Of a DNA stretch of 64,000 nt, positions 15,256 through 23,824 are shown piece after piece. The translations under genes were made by a program, and so were the position numbers. Each line of letters starts with the position of its first letter. The stretch's first letter is position 1. Under the pieces are notes generated by a model. The model was not told the DNA's origin. It did no database searches and saw nothing but the letters and a program-made list of their open reading frames with translations. This DNA is from Chersky-840 sp050011815 (lineage in GTDB: Bacteria; Actinomycetota; Acidimicrobiia; Acidimicrobiales; UBA8190), in contig JBEKIJ010000021.1 in assembly GCA_050011815.1 (NCBI GenBank), positions 58,835 through 122,834 on the forward strand. Direction: 5' to 3'.

Positions 15256-16839
15256 ATGTTGTCCTCCTACCAACCGGGGCCCGGCTACGACGAGCTCGTC
15301 GAACCCGGTGGTCCGCCTCGGCCCACGGCTCGGGGGCTCTGGCGTCACCTGAACAACCTCGGCCTGGAGGCCCTTCTCGAGCGCCAGGAGGCGGCTGACC
15401 GGGAGATCCGCAGCATCGGCGTGACGTTTCAGACCTACGACGGCGATGCGGTCCTCGATCGCCCCTGGCCCTTCGACGTAATCCCCCGGGTGCTCGCCGC
15501 GTCGGAATGGTCCCGGGTGCGCGAGGGGCTCGTCCAGCGGCTTCGGGCTCTCAATCTCTTCATCGACGACGTGTACCACGACCAGCGGGCGGTGCGGTCC
15601 GGGGTGATTCCCTGCGATCTCATCACGGGCTCGCCGAACTTCCGACCTGAGTGCATGGGGGTCGACCCACCCGGGGGTGTCTGGGCGCATATCTGCGGGA
15701 GCGACCTGGTACGCGGCGAGGACGGGACGTTCTACGTGCTGGAGGACAATCTGCGGGTCCCGTCGGGGGTCTCGTACCTCCTCGAGAACCGGATGGTGGC
15801 CAAGCGCGTCTTCCCGGAGCTGTTTCGCTCCTACAGCATCGAGCCCGTCGACTCCTATATCGGGCGGCTCGGTGCCATGTTGTCGTCCCTGTCGCCGGCC
15901 CGAGACGAGCCCACCATGGCCGTCCTGACACCCGGTGTGCACAACTCGGCGTACTTCGAGCACGCCTTTCTCGCCCAGCAGCTCGGCATCGAGCTTGTCG
16001 AAGGCTCTGACCTGGTCGTCCTCGACGACGACGTCGTGTACATGCGCACGGTGGGAGGGCTCGAGCGGGTGGACGTGATCTACCGCAGGATCGACGAGAT
16101 GTACCTGGACCCCGAGGTGTTCAGGCGGGATTCCTACGTCGGAGTGCCCGGGCTCATGCGCGCCTGGCGCAGGGGGAAGGTGGCGCTCGTCAGTGCACCG
16201 GGCTCCGGAATCGCCGACGACAAGGCCGTGTATGCCTTTGTGCCCGAGATCATCCGGTACTTCCTCTCCGAGGAGCCCATCCTTCCCAACGTGCCCACGT
16301 GGAGGTGTGGGGATCCCGATGACTGCGCCTTCGTGCTCGCCCATCTCGACGCCCTGGTGGTGAAGCCGGCCAACGAGTCCGGTGGCTACGGGGTCGTGAT
16401 CGGGCCGACGGCGGGGGCCGAAGCCCTTGCCCTCGTGGCCCGGCGCATCGAACAGTTCCCACCGAACTGGGTCGCGCAACCGGTGTTGTCGCTTTCCACC
16501 ATGCCGACCCTGTGTGACGGTGACGTCGCCCCCCGCCACGTGGACCTCCGACCGTTTGCACTTCTCAGCCCGGCCGGGGCCTATGTCACCTCGGGTGGGC
16601 TCACCCGGGTAGCCCGGACGGCGGGCTCGCTCATCGTGAACTCCTCACAAGGTGGGGGCAGCAAGGACACCTGGATCGTCGACGCCACCCTCGCCGATCT
16701 CGACGATCCTGTTGCCTCCGATGACCCGGTTGCCTCCGATGACCCGGGGGTGAAGACGTTGGCATCCGCCCCGCCCGAAGTGGCCAGGCACGGATCGGAC
16801 CGACCCCTTCGCATCGAGGGATGGGAGCTGGCCCAATAG
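15256..16839 (+). CDS. Circularly permuted ATP-grasp type 2 protein (DUF404/DUF407)
   Basis: A 527-residue member of the permuted ATP-grasp family. Motifs: YDGDAVLDRPWPFDVIPRV, FYVLEDNLRVPSGVSYLLENR, ADDKAVYAFVPEIIRYFLSEE, VVKPANESGGYGVVIGP and HVDLRPFALL. ATP-grasp enzymes make amide bonds via acyl phosphates. Comparative genomics (Iyer and Aravind) predicts that this family works with alpha-E and transglutaminase-like proteins in a peptide-synthesis or tagging pathway, with no substrate proven. ATG 15256 is preceded by GGAAGG. The C-terminus is variable and contains an 18-bp duplicated segment. Its partner starts 47 bases downstream. Confidence 0.88.
   Translation: MLSSYQPGPGYDELVEPGGPPRPTARGLWRHLNNLGLEALLERQEAADREIRSIGVTFQTYDGDAVLDRPWPFDVIPRVLAASEWSRVREGLVQRLRALNLFIDDVYHDQRAVRSGVIPCDLITGSPNFRPECMGVDPPGGVWAHICGSDLVRGEDGTFYVLEDNLRVPSGVSYLLENRMVAKRVFPELFRSYSIEPVDSYIGRLGAMLSSLSPARDEPTMAVLTPGVHNSAYFEHAFLAQQLGIELVEGSDLVVLDDDVVYMRTVGGLERVDVIYRRIDEMYLDPEVFRRDSYVGVPGLMRAWRRGKVALVSAPGSGIADDKAVYAFVPEIIRYFLSEEPILPNVPTWRCGDPDDCAFVLAHLDALVVKPANESGGYGVVIGPTAGAEALALVARRIEQFPPNWVAQPVLSLSTMPTLCDGDVAPRHVDLRPFALLSPAGAYVTSGGLTRVARTAGSLIVNSSQGGGSKDTWIVDATLADLDDPVASDDPVASDDPGVKTLASAPPEVARHGSDRPLRIEGWELAQ
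16711..16746 (+). repeat. 18-bp tandem duplication within ATP-grasp gene
   Basis: Two perfect copies of an 18-base unit (16711-16728 and 16729-16746) encode VASDDP twice, in a linker after the conserved ATP-grasp core. In frame, so it only lengthens an acidic low-complexity segment. Confidence 0.85.
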
Positions 16840-16886
16840 AACGCGGCACAGAGGGAGTCCCCGGACCCCTCGGAGAGGAGCGTGTG

Positions 16887-18863
16887 ATGTTGTTGGCGCG
16901 GATGGCCGAAGCGGTCTACTGGGCCGGCCGCTATCTCGAGCGCGCCGAGGACACCGCCAGGATCGTCCGAGTACACGGTGAGACCCACATCGACCTGCCC
17001 GTGGGCGAGGACGTCGGATGGGCGCCGTTGGTCGAGATCGCCGGGACCATGGCCTCGTACCGCGACGCGGTCGATCGGCTCGGTCCGGGCTCCTCCGGGG
17101 CGGATGCCAAGCGATCGGCCGAAGCCCGGGTCGTGGCCTACGTCCTCACCGACCGCGACAACCCGTCGTCGATCCTGGCCTCGATCTCGGCCGCCCGTGA
17201 CAATTTGCGGCGCGCTCGCCCCGTCGTCCCGCGCGAGGTCTGGGAGCTGTGCAACGAGCTGTGGGTGGCGCTCAGCTCGACCAGCAACGAGGTCGGTCCC
17301 CGCGACAAGCGGGTGCGGTGGCTGCAGCGGGTGATCGGGGACATCCAGCGGATCAACGGGGTGATGCAGGGCACGATGCGACGCGACGAGGCTCTGGCGT
17401 TCTTTCAGATGGGCCAACATCTCGAGAGAGCCGAGATCACGTGCCGGGTGCTCTCGGTCCGGGCCGACAGTGCCATGCCCGACCCCGGCCGGGAGGTCTA
17501 CAACGAGGTGCACCAGATGGCCCTGCTCCGATCGCTGGCCTCGTACCAGCCGTTCCGGCGCGCCATGCCCGCACCGCCCGACGCCGCGTCGACGCTCAAG
17601 TTCTTGCTCCAAGACGAGGCCTTTCCCCGTGCCGTGTGTGCCTGTCTGAGCGAACTGCGCGACCTGGTGAAGGCCCTCCCCCACAATGAGCGCATCCTCG
17701 CGGCCTGCACCGACACCGTGGTGTTGGTGGCCGACGCGCCGGTCGCCCACCCCAGCCCCGGCAGTCTGCGAGCGTTTCTGGCCGAGCTGAGACCGGCCAT
17801 CGAGAACCTCAACGACCACATCGAGGCGTCGTTCTTCTCGCCTGCCCTCAGCCCCACGCTGGCCCCGGCCGAGCCCTCTTACCGGGCGCCTCGGCCGAGG
17901 GCACGCTCGCCCTTCGTCGGGTCCGCCGATGTGGGGGTCCCCCCGGGCACAATCGGGGCCGTGGCCCAAGACAGGCTCTACCGCGTGGTCCACACCACGA
18001 CCTACGAGTACGCGGCACCGGTCGAGCAGTCCTACAACGAAGCCCATCTCCGGCCCCGCGACACCGACCACCAGCGATGCCGGGCCCACAGCCTCGAGAT
18101 CGATCCGGCGCCCAGCACTCGCTTCGAGTCGGTCGACCCGTTCGGGAACTACGTGGCGACGTTCGTGGTCCAAGGCGGGTTCGACCGGATGTCTGTGGTC
18201 GCCACCAACGAGGTGGTGGTGACGGCACCCCTCCCGCCACCGGCGGGACCACCCTGGGAGTCGGTCCGGACCCTGCTCGAGATCGACCGGCAGCCCTCGG
18301 CCCGCGACGCCCGGCGCTGTCGGGCGCCGTCCCGTCTCATTCCGACCTCGAATGCGTTGGCCGAGTACGCCGAGGGATCGTTCCTGGCCGGTCGGCCCCT
18401 GGTGGAGGCGGTCCTCGACCTCACGGGCCGGGTGTACCGGGACTTCATCTACGAGCCTGGGTTCACCTCGATCTCCACCCCCCTGCTCGAGGTGCTCGAA
18501 CAGCGCCGGGGCGTGTGCCAGGACTTCGCGCACCTGATGATCGGGTGCATCCGGTCCCTGGGGCTGGCGGCTCGCTACGTGAGCGGGTACATCGAGACCG
18601 TGGCGCCCCCGGGCCAGGAGCGCATGATCGGCGCCGACGCCTCGCACGCCTGGGCGTCGGTGTACCTCCCCGGCTGGGGCTGGGTGGATGTCGATCCCAC
18701 CAACGATCAACTCGTCGCCGACACCTATGTCACCACCGCATGGGGACGCGACTACTGGGACGTGTCGCCTCTGCGGGGATCGGTGGAAGGCGGCGGCGGG
18801 TCACATCAACTCGATGTGCAGGTGGACGTGACTCGGGTCGTCACCGCTACGGCAGACGTGTGA
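16887..18863 (+). CDS. Fused alpha-E domain (DUF403) and transglutaminase-like protein
   Basis: A 658-residue fusion. Residues 1 to about 320 are an alpha-E domain, starting LARMAEAVYWAGRYLERAED and continuing with FFQMGQHLERAEITCRVL. A Pro/Arg-rich linker follows, then from about residue 360 a bacterial transglutaminase N-domain (YRVVHTTTYEYAAPVEQS) and core. The catalytic triad is visible: Cys about 544 in GVCQDFAHLM, His in ADASHAWASV and Asp in WVDVDPTN. In most genomes alpha-E and transglutaminase are separate genes. ATG 16887 with GGAGAGGAG upstream is preferred over the open frame to 16821. The fusion joins the two proposed partners of the ATP-grasp peptide system. No proteasome-like peptidase gene is adjacent. 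Confidence 0.9.
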   Translation: MLLARMAEAVYWAGRYLERAEDTARIVRVHGETHIDLPVGEDVGWAPLVEIAGTMASYRDAVDRLGPGSSGADAKRSAEARVVAYVLTDRDNPSSILASISAARDNLRRARPVVPREVWELCNELWVALSSTSNEVGPRDKRVRWLQRVIGDIQRINGVMQGTMRRDEALAFFQMGQHLERAEITCRVLSVRADSAMPDPGREVYNEVHQMALLRSLASYQPFRRAMPAPPDAASTLKFLLQDEAFPRAVCACLSELRDLVKALPHNERILAACTDTVVLVADAPVAHPSPGSLRAFLAELRPAIENLNDHIEASFFSPALSPTLAPAEPSYRAPRPRARSPFVGSADVGVPPGTIGAVAQDRLYRVVHTTTYEYAAPVEQSYNEAHLRPRDTDHQRCRAHSLEIDPAPSTRFESVDPFGNYVATFVVQGGFDRMSVVATNEVVVTAPLPPPAGPPWESVRTLLEIDRQPSARDARRCRAPSRLIPTSNALAEYAEGSFLAGRPLVEAVLDLTGRVYRDFIYEPGFTSISTPLLEVLEQRRGVCQDFAHLMIGCIRSLGLAARYVSGYIETVAPPGQERMIGADASHAWASVYLPGWGWVDVDPTNDQLVADTYVTTAWGRDYWDVSPLRGSVEGGGGSHQLDVQVDVTRVVTATADV

Positions 18864-19392
18864 CGCCGGTGGGCCCGCCGGCGCCCGGAGCCATCGCTGA
18901 TCGTGTCCTCGACGGCCGGCTCCACGGCGCCGACCGCCGGGGTCGGTAGACGCTGTTGGGGCGGTGTCGCGAGAGCTTCTTGATCATGGCATCGACCTCG
19001 GCTCGAGCATCGGCGGCCCGGTCGCTGAGCTCGTCGGGTGAGGAGACGAGACAGAGCGCAGCTGACCTCGGAACGAGGTCCTTGATCCCGATCACCGCCC
19101 GGTGCAGTGCCGCGCATTGGCTGCGCGTCGTCTCTGACAGTTCGCCGGTGCCCGAGCTCGCCCGCGACAAGGTGGCCACCTCCTGCACGAGCTCGCCGAT
19201 CCGTTCCAGTCGGGCGCGCAGCCGGGCGCGCTCGGCGGCTCGGCGTGACCGTTCGGCAAGTTCGACCGACGTGCGGGCCGTGGCGGCGGCGTCCCGCGCC
19301 GCGTGGGCCGATGATCTGGCGTACAAGAGGCCCCCCACAGCGGCCACGGCGGCAACCGACGCCGCGGTTTCAGTGAACGTGACGGTTTGCAT
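18847..19392 (-). CDS. Membrane-anchored coiled-coil hypothetical protein
   Basis: A 181-residue protein with a short N-terminal hydrophobic segment (AASVAAVAAVGGLLYARS) and a long Ala/Arg/Glu-rich helix (ATARTSVELAERSRRAAERA, then RLERIGELVQEVATL) that should form a coiled coil. A basic Pro/Arg-rich C-terminus overlaps the convergent transglutaminase gene by 17 bases. No catalytic motif is seen. Codon use and length support a real gene, but it is not recognised. A structural or scaffolding role at the membrane is only a guess. Confidence 0.6.
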   Translation of the reverse strand: MQTVTFTETAASVAAVAAVGGLLYARSSAHAARDAAATARTSVELAERSRRAAERARLRARLERIGELVQEVATLSRASSGTGELSETTRSQCAALHRAVIGIKDLVPRSAALCLVSSPDELSDRAADARAEVDAMIKKLSRHRPNSVYRPRRSAPWSRPSRTRSAMAPGAGGPTGVTRLP

Positions 19393-19744
19393 GCTTCGTA
19401 CCCCCCAGTTCGAGCAAGGCGGGGGCGCCGCTCCTTTGTCGGGTCGCGCGCCCTCGCAGGCGCGAGCCTATGGGGCATGCCGGTCGCGCCGACTCCGCCG
19501 CAGCCGCTTGAACGCGCTGAGTCACCGTGACGGTGTCGCATCGACGCGTCCGTCGGCAGAGAGGGACAGGTTCTAGCCCCACGATCGGAGCCTCCTGTCG
19601 ATCACGACGGACAGGCGTCCTGATTGTTCATGGCCGATTGAAAGGAATCTCCAAGCTGCCGTACAGGTTCGTACCCGAAGATGTTCATGTCGTCGTCGCA
19701 TGGCGTCGATGGCAGAGTTCAACCGACAGTCAGAGGGAGTACCT
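19393..19744. other. Intergenic region upstream of htrA-like gene
   Basis: About 350 bases. Toward the right end an AT-richer patch (TTGAAAGGAATCTCC near 19638) could hold promoter elements, and a ribosome-binding site AGAGGGAG precedes the GTG at 19745. Short open frames here give no domain. Nothing else is evident. Confidence 0.4.
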
Positions 19745-21307
19745 GTGAACAGCGACACTGGTCAAGACGGGCAGTCGGGCGAGTACGGCGCTCAGACCCC
19801 CACCGAGCGCGAGTTCACCCAGGTCACGCCGGTGCCGGAGCAGCCCACGGGAGAGATCCCGACCACGGGCCCGCCCACCGCCGAGGTCCCCCTGGCGGGT
19901 GCGCCCGAGGCCGGCGCCATGCCACCCCCGTCCTCGCCTCCCCCGCCCCCCTGGGGCCCGCCCTCCGCCGAGGTCCCCCTGGCGGGGGGGTACTGGGTCC
20001 CGGGATCGATGCCCCCTGGTGGGACCCCGCCGTACCCCCCTTACGGGGGTCACTACCCCTACGGAAGCCCTCCCCCCTTCTACAGCCCGCCTCCCAAGCG
20101 CAAGCCCCTCGGCAACTGGGGAATCGCCACCGTCGTGGCCGTGGCCGTCATCGCCGTGTCGGGCGTGGCCGGCGCCGTGGTGGAGCACGCCGTCGACAAC
20201 ACCACGACGAGCGGCTCGCCGTCCCTGGGCACCTTCCCGTCCGGCAACTCAGGATCGGGTCTGGGGTCGGGGTCGGGGTCGGGCTCCGGCTCCGGCGCGG
20301 GATCGGGGACGGGATCCGGCTCGGGCAATGCACCGGCTGGGGTCAACACCTCGGCCATCGCCTCGCAGGTCGACCCGGCTCTCGTGGACATCGACACCAC
20401 GCTGGCCCAAGGTGGGGCGGCGGCGGGGACGGGCATGGTCCTCACCTCGGCCGGACTCGTGCTCACCAACAACCACGTGATCGAGAACGCCACAACGATC
20501 AACGTCCAGGTCGTGGGCACGCACCAGACGTACTCGGCCACCGTGCTCGGGTACTCGGTGACCGACGACGTCGCGCTGCTCAAGCTGCAGAACGCCTCGG
20601 GGCTGAAGACCGTCTCCATCGGCAACGCCTCGAACGTGAGCGTGGGGGCGCCGGTGGTCGCCATCGGGAACGCCGGGGGCACGGGGGGCACACCGACCGC
20701 CGTGGGCGGGACGATCACCGCTCTCGACCAGACCATCACCGCCGGTGACTCGGGCACGGTGTCGGAGACCCTCAGCGGCCTGCTCGAGACCGACGCCGAC
20801 ATCCAACCCGGAGACTCCGGCGGTGCGCTGGTCAACACGTCGGGCAAGGTCATCGGCATGAACACGGCGGCAGCCGAAGGCACCGCGGGTGGCGACAACC
20901 AGGGGTATGCCATCACCATCGACCATGCCATGGCCATCGCGGATCAGATCAAGAGCGGCAAAGCCAGCTCCACGGTCGAGATCGGACCCCGGGCGCTACT
21001 GGGCGTGGACGTGACCGACGGCTCGCAAGCCGGTGGGAACGGGTTCTTCGGCGGATCGGGGAACAGCTCGGGCGTGGCCGGTGCCTACGTCGAAGGTGTG
21101 GAGTCCGGCAGCGCGGCCGACAACGCCGGCATCGGAACCGGCGACACCATCGTGTCCATCGACAACACGACGATCGCCTCCGGCTCGGATCTCACCAATG
21201 CCATGGTCAAGTACAAGCCCGGCGACACCGTGACCGTCGGTTGGGTGGACGCCCAAGGGGCCAACCACACCGCCTCGGTCCAGCTCACCACCGGACCTCC
21301 GGCCTGA
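19745..21307 (+). CDS. HtrA/DegP-like membrane serine protease with PDZ domain
   Basis: About 520 residues from GTG 19745, chosen for its AGAGGGAG ribosome-binding site. A Pro-rich cytoplasmic region (to about residue 115) precedes one membrane helix (VVAVAVIAVSGVAGAVVEHAV), then a Gly-Ser linker and a trypsin-like S1C domain. The catalytic triad is His about 244 (TNNHVIEN), Asp about 275 (DDVALLKL) and Ser about 358 (QPGDSGGAL). A C-terminal PDZ follows (ALLGVDVTDG to DTIVSIDNTTIASGSDL). This is the actinobacterial PepD/HtrA layout: envelope protein quality control outside the membrane. A hairpin lies between it and the convergent DksA-type gene. Confidence 0.93.
   Translation: MNSDTGQDGQSGEYGAQTPTEREFTQVTPVPEQPTGEIPTTGPPTAEVPLAGAPEAGAMPPPSSPPPPPWGPPSAEVPLAGGYWVPGSMPPGGTPPYPPYGGHYPYGSPPPFYSPPPKRKPLGNWGIATVVAVAVIAVSGVAGAVVEHAVDNTTTSGSPSLGTFPSGNSGSGLGSGSGSGSGSGAGSGTGSGSGNAPAGVNTSAIASQVDPALVDIDTTLAQGGAAAGTGMVLTSAGLVLTNNHVIENATTINVQVVGTHQTYSATVLGYSVTDDVALLKLQNASGLKTVSIGNASNVSVGAPVVAIGNAGGTGGTPTAVGGTITALDQTITAGDSGTVSETLSGLLETDADIQPGDSGGALVNTSGKVIGMNTAAAEGTAGGDNQGYAITIDHAMAIADQIKSGKASSTVEIGPRALLGVDVTDGSQAGGNGFFGGSGNSSGVAGAYVEGVESGSAADNAGIGTGDTIVSIDNTTIASGSDLTNAMVKYKPGDTVTVGWVDAQGANHTASVQLTTGPPA
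20250..20327 (+). repeat. Gly-Ser low-complexity linker coding repeat
   Basis: Repeated GGXTCG/GGCTCC hexamers encode an uninterrupted Gly-Ser linker (SGSGSGSG type) between the membrane helix and protease domain of the HtrA-like protein. It is likely a flexible tether and length-variable between strains. Confidence 0.8.
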
Positions 21308-21334
21308 CGGTCCCGGCCCCTCAGCCGGGCCGTC
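21306..21334. terminator. Bidirectional hairpin between convergent htrA-like and dksA-like genes
   Basis: GACGG-T-CCCGGC pairs with GCCGGG-CCGTC around a 6-base loop, an 11-bp stem with one bulged T. It overlaps the last bases of both convergent genes and could terminate in both directions. No T-tract. Confidence 0.5.
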
Positions 21335-21692
21335 GGACCGATCGGGGAGCGTCCTCACAGGCGATGCAGGTGCGAGTGGCGGGTCTCGCCTCGAGCCGCG
21401 GCGACGTGATCGTCGCACCACACGATTCACACACGCAGTAGGTGCCCTCGGCGAGCCGTGTGAGCGCTCGATCCAGATCGTCGAGGTGGGCCCGGTCCTT
21501 GGTCAACAGGGCGGCGACCAGGGCCCGCTCGAAGGCCACCGTCGAGCCTTCGGGATCGTGTTCGTCGTCGAGGTTGGCATCAGACGATGCCGCCACGATC
21601 TCGTCGAAGTCCGCGGTCATGGCCCGGATACGAGCCAGCGTGGCCTGTCGTTCTGCATCCAGGAACGTCTCGGTCCTCGACCTCTTCATCAC
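21321..21692 (-). CDS. TraR/DksA-type zinc-finger protein
   Basis: A 123-residue protein with an acidic N-terminal coiled-coil region and a C-terminal C4 zinc finger (CESCGATI and CIACE). Members bind the RNA polymerase secondary channel or act as small regulators; in actinobacteria the role is often RbpA/CarD-independent and unclear. The coiled-coil tip lacks an obvious DxxDxA motif of E. coli DksA, so a canonical stringent role is not supported. A second paralogue lies at 49855-50190. Confidence 0.8.
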   Translation of the reverse strand: MMKRSRTETFLDAERQATLARIRAMTADFDEIVAASSDANLDDEHDPEGSTVAFERALVAALLTKDRAHLDDLDRALTRLAEGTYCVCESCGATITSPRLEARPATRTCIACEDAPRSVRRPG

Positions 21693-21981
21693 TCGACCTG
21701 CCGGCGATCGATGGAGACGGGCTGCTCGGGGACGCGCCGCACCCGGCGACGCCCGCCATGGGCAGCCGAACGCGGTGTCGACTCCTGAGTTATGGCGTCC
21801 CCCGCCACTAGATTGCGGGAGATGGAGGAGCCGGTGCGGAGCGTGGTCGAGTCGATGAGAGCCTGCGTCGTGCCGATCGCCGGATTGGGCATCACGCTTC
21901 CTCGTGCTGTCACCCGGGGCACTCCGGCACCGGTCCCTCCCGCCGCCAGGGGCGGTGCCCGGTGGCGCCTCGCGCTGTCAG

Positions 21982-22929
21982 ATGTCCGCGCCGAGTGCCG
22001 TGTCGGCTGACCCCAACCTCTTCATGGTCGGGGCGCCGAAGTCGGGGACCACCGCGCTGGCCACCTACTTTACCCAGCACCCCGACGTCTTCGTGGCGGC
22101 CAAGGAGCTGAACTACTTCAGCTTCGACCTGGATTTCCGCACCATGAAGGGCGAGAAGTGGCGCGTCACGAAAGAGGCCTACCTGGCGTGGTTCTCCGAC
22201 CATGGCGACAAGCGCTATCGGGGCGACCACTCGGTGTTCTATCTCTACTCCCGGCGGGCGGCGGAGGCGATCCATGACTTCGACCCCGACAGCAGGATCA
22301 TCATCATGCTGCGGAACCCGGTCGACCAAATGCACTCACAACACAGCGAGATGCTCTTCCAGGGTGACGAGAACCTGCGCGACTTTTCCCAGGCGCTCGC
22401 GGCCGAGGAGGACCGCAAGCGCGGCCACCAGATCCCTCCCCGGTGCCGGAAGACCTTCGGGTTGCTCTATCGGGACCTGGCCCGGTACGCGGAGCAGGTC
22501 GAGCGGTACTTCACCGTGTTCGGCCGGGACCAGGTCTGCGTCATCCTCTACGACGACCTGGTGGCCGACACGCCCGGTACCTACCGCCGTGCGCTGGAAT
22601 TCCTGGGGGTCGACCCCGACTTCAGGCCCGACTTCGTGGTCGTCAACGCCAACAAGGTCGTCCGCAGCACCTTTACGAGGGAGTTCCTCCGCCGCACCCC
22701 GTCGAGTGCCCGCCGGGTGGGTCGTCTCCTCGTCCGGAGCGAAGACCAACGAGCCGCGCTCCGCCGGCGCCTGCACGCCATGAACACCCAACAGCGGTCC
22801 CGTCCGGCCATCGATCCACGACTCCGGCGGGAGCTCGAAGCCGAGTTCGCCCCGGAGATCGGTCGCCTGGAAGAACTCCTCGGTCAGGACCTGGGTCGCT
22901 GGAGGAGCGCCCCTCCGGGTGGCGCATGA
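21982..22929 (+). CDS. Sulfotransferase-domain protein
   Basis: A 315-residue PAPS-dependent sulfotransferase. The 5'-phosphosulfate loop FMVGAPKSGTTALATYF is near the N-terminus and the 3'-phosphate-binding region is IIIMLRNPVDQMHSQHSEM. The domain transfers sulfate to sugars, lipids or proteins. ATG 21982 removes a Pro-rich open extension to 21904. It overlaps the next gene, a putative glycosyltransferase, by 4 bases (ATGA). The pair suggests sulfated cell-surface glycans or glycolipids, though the acceptor is unknown. Confidence 0.88.
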   Translation: MSAPSAVSADPNLFMVGAPKSGTTALATYFTQHPDVFVAAKELNYFSFDLDFRTMKGEKWRVTKEAYLAWFSDHGDKRYRGDHSVFYLYSRRAAEAIHDFDPDSRIIIMLRNPVDQMHSQHSEMLFQGDENLRDFSQALAAEEDRKRGHQIPPRCRKTFGLLYRDLARYAEQVERYFTVFGRDQVCVILYDDLVADTPGTYRRALEFLGVDPDFRPDFVVVNANKVVRSTFTREFLRRTPSSARRVGRLLVRSEDQRAALRRRLHAMNTQQRSRPAIDPRLRRELEAEFAPEIGRLEELLGQDLGRWRSAPPGGA

Positions 22930-23789
22930 CCGGTGACCCGTCGGGTGCGGTGTGGACCTACTGGGAGAACCTTCCCGGCACGTCGCGCTCCGCCTACCTG
23001 GACCTGTGCCTGGAGACCATTCGGAGGCACAGCGCGCCGCTGGAGGTGCGGGTACTCGATCGCACCACGGTCCCCCACTGGCTCCCCGATCTCGACGTCG
23101 AGCGCTGGGAGGCGCTTCCCGCCCCCAATTACCGGTCGGACTACGCCCGTTCCCGTCTCTTGCAGCGCCACGGGGGGATCTGGATCGACTTCGACACCGT
23201 GGCGCTGTCACCGTTGTCGGAACTGATCTCCGAGATCGACGACACGGGCATCGTGTGCTGGGGACAGGAGCTCGGGCGGTTCTTCGGCAACATGTGCGCG
23301 GCCCGGCCGGGCTCGGCCTTCGTGGACGCCTGGGTGGAGGGTCAGGACGCGGCGTTGTCCCGGCGGACGGACTGGTCCCGATTGCCCTACTCGGGACTGG
23401 CCCAGGACGTCTGCTGGCCGATCGCCCGGAGCGTGCCGTGGAAGTCGTTCCCCATGGACCGGATCGCCCCCGTGCCCTGGTACCAGTGGCGGCGGTTCTT
23501 GTCGCGTCTCGACTCTCCGCGTCGGGTGCTCGCCGGTCGACCGATCACGGTCGTGTTGTGGAATGCCGTCATGGCTCCCCTCCTGCGGAGCCGCACGCGC
23601 CACGAGATGCTCGCCAGTCCGATGCTGCTGAGCCGATTGCTCCGGATCGGCCTCGGCCTCACCACCGCAGATGACGAGGAGGACGCCTGGACCCGCCTGG
23701 ACGTCCTCTCGGGGCTGCGCTTCTCGCTCACGGGTCAGCGGTTGGAGACGACCGCCCGGCGGGTCGTCAAAGGCCGGCGAGCATCGTGA
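22926..23789 (+). CDS. Capsular-polysaccharide-type glycosyltransferase
   Basis: A 287-residue protein with the DXD sugar-binding family layout. WTYWENLPG at the start, RSDYARSRLLQRHGGIWIDFDTVAL with the DFD metal site, and NMCAARPGSAFVDAW are typical of glycosyltransferases with a DXD motif (Gly_transf_sug / capsular polysaccharide synthesis). It probably uses a nucleotide sugar in the cytosol. The start overlaps the sulfotransferase stop, so the two are translationally coupled. Acceptor and donor are not predictable. Confidence 0.8.
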   Translation: MTGDPSGAVWTYWENLPGTSRSAYLDLCLETIRRHSAPLEVRVLDRTTVPHWLPDLDVERWEALPAPNYRSDYARSRLLQRHGGIWIDFDTVALSPLSELISEIDDTGIVCWGQELGRFFGNMCAARPGSAFVDAWVEGQDAALSRRTDWSRLPYSGLAQDVCWPIARSVPWKSFPMDRIAPVPWYQWRRFLSRLDSPRRVLAGRPITVVLWNAVMAPLLRSRTRHEMLASPMLLSRLLRIGLGLTTADDEEDAWTRLDVLSGLRFSLTGQRLETTARRVVKGRRAS

Positions 23790-23824
23790 GGACCGAAGAG
23801 GTCAGATCCGCTCGACGTCGGAAG

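Noticed and set aside
20250..20327. Short tandem repeat as a possible CRISPR or minisatellite
   Set aside because: The repeats are codon-level Gly-Ser repeats in frame with the HtrA-like protein; there are no spacers.
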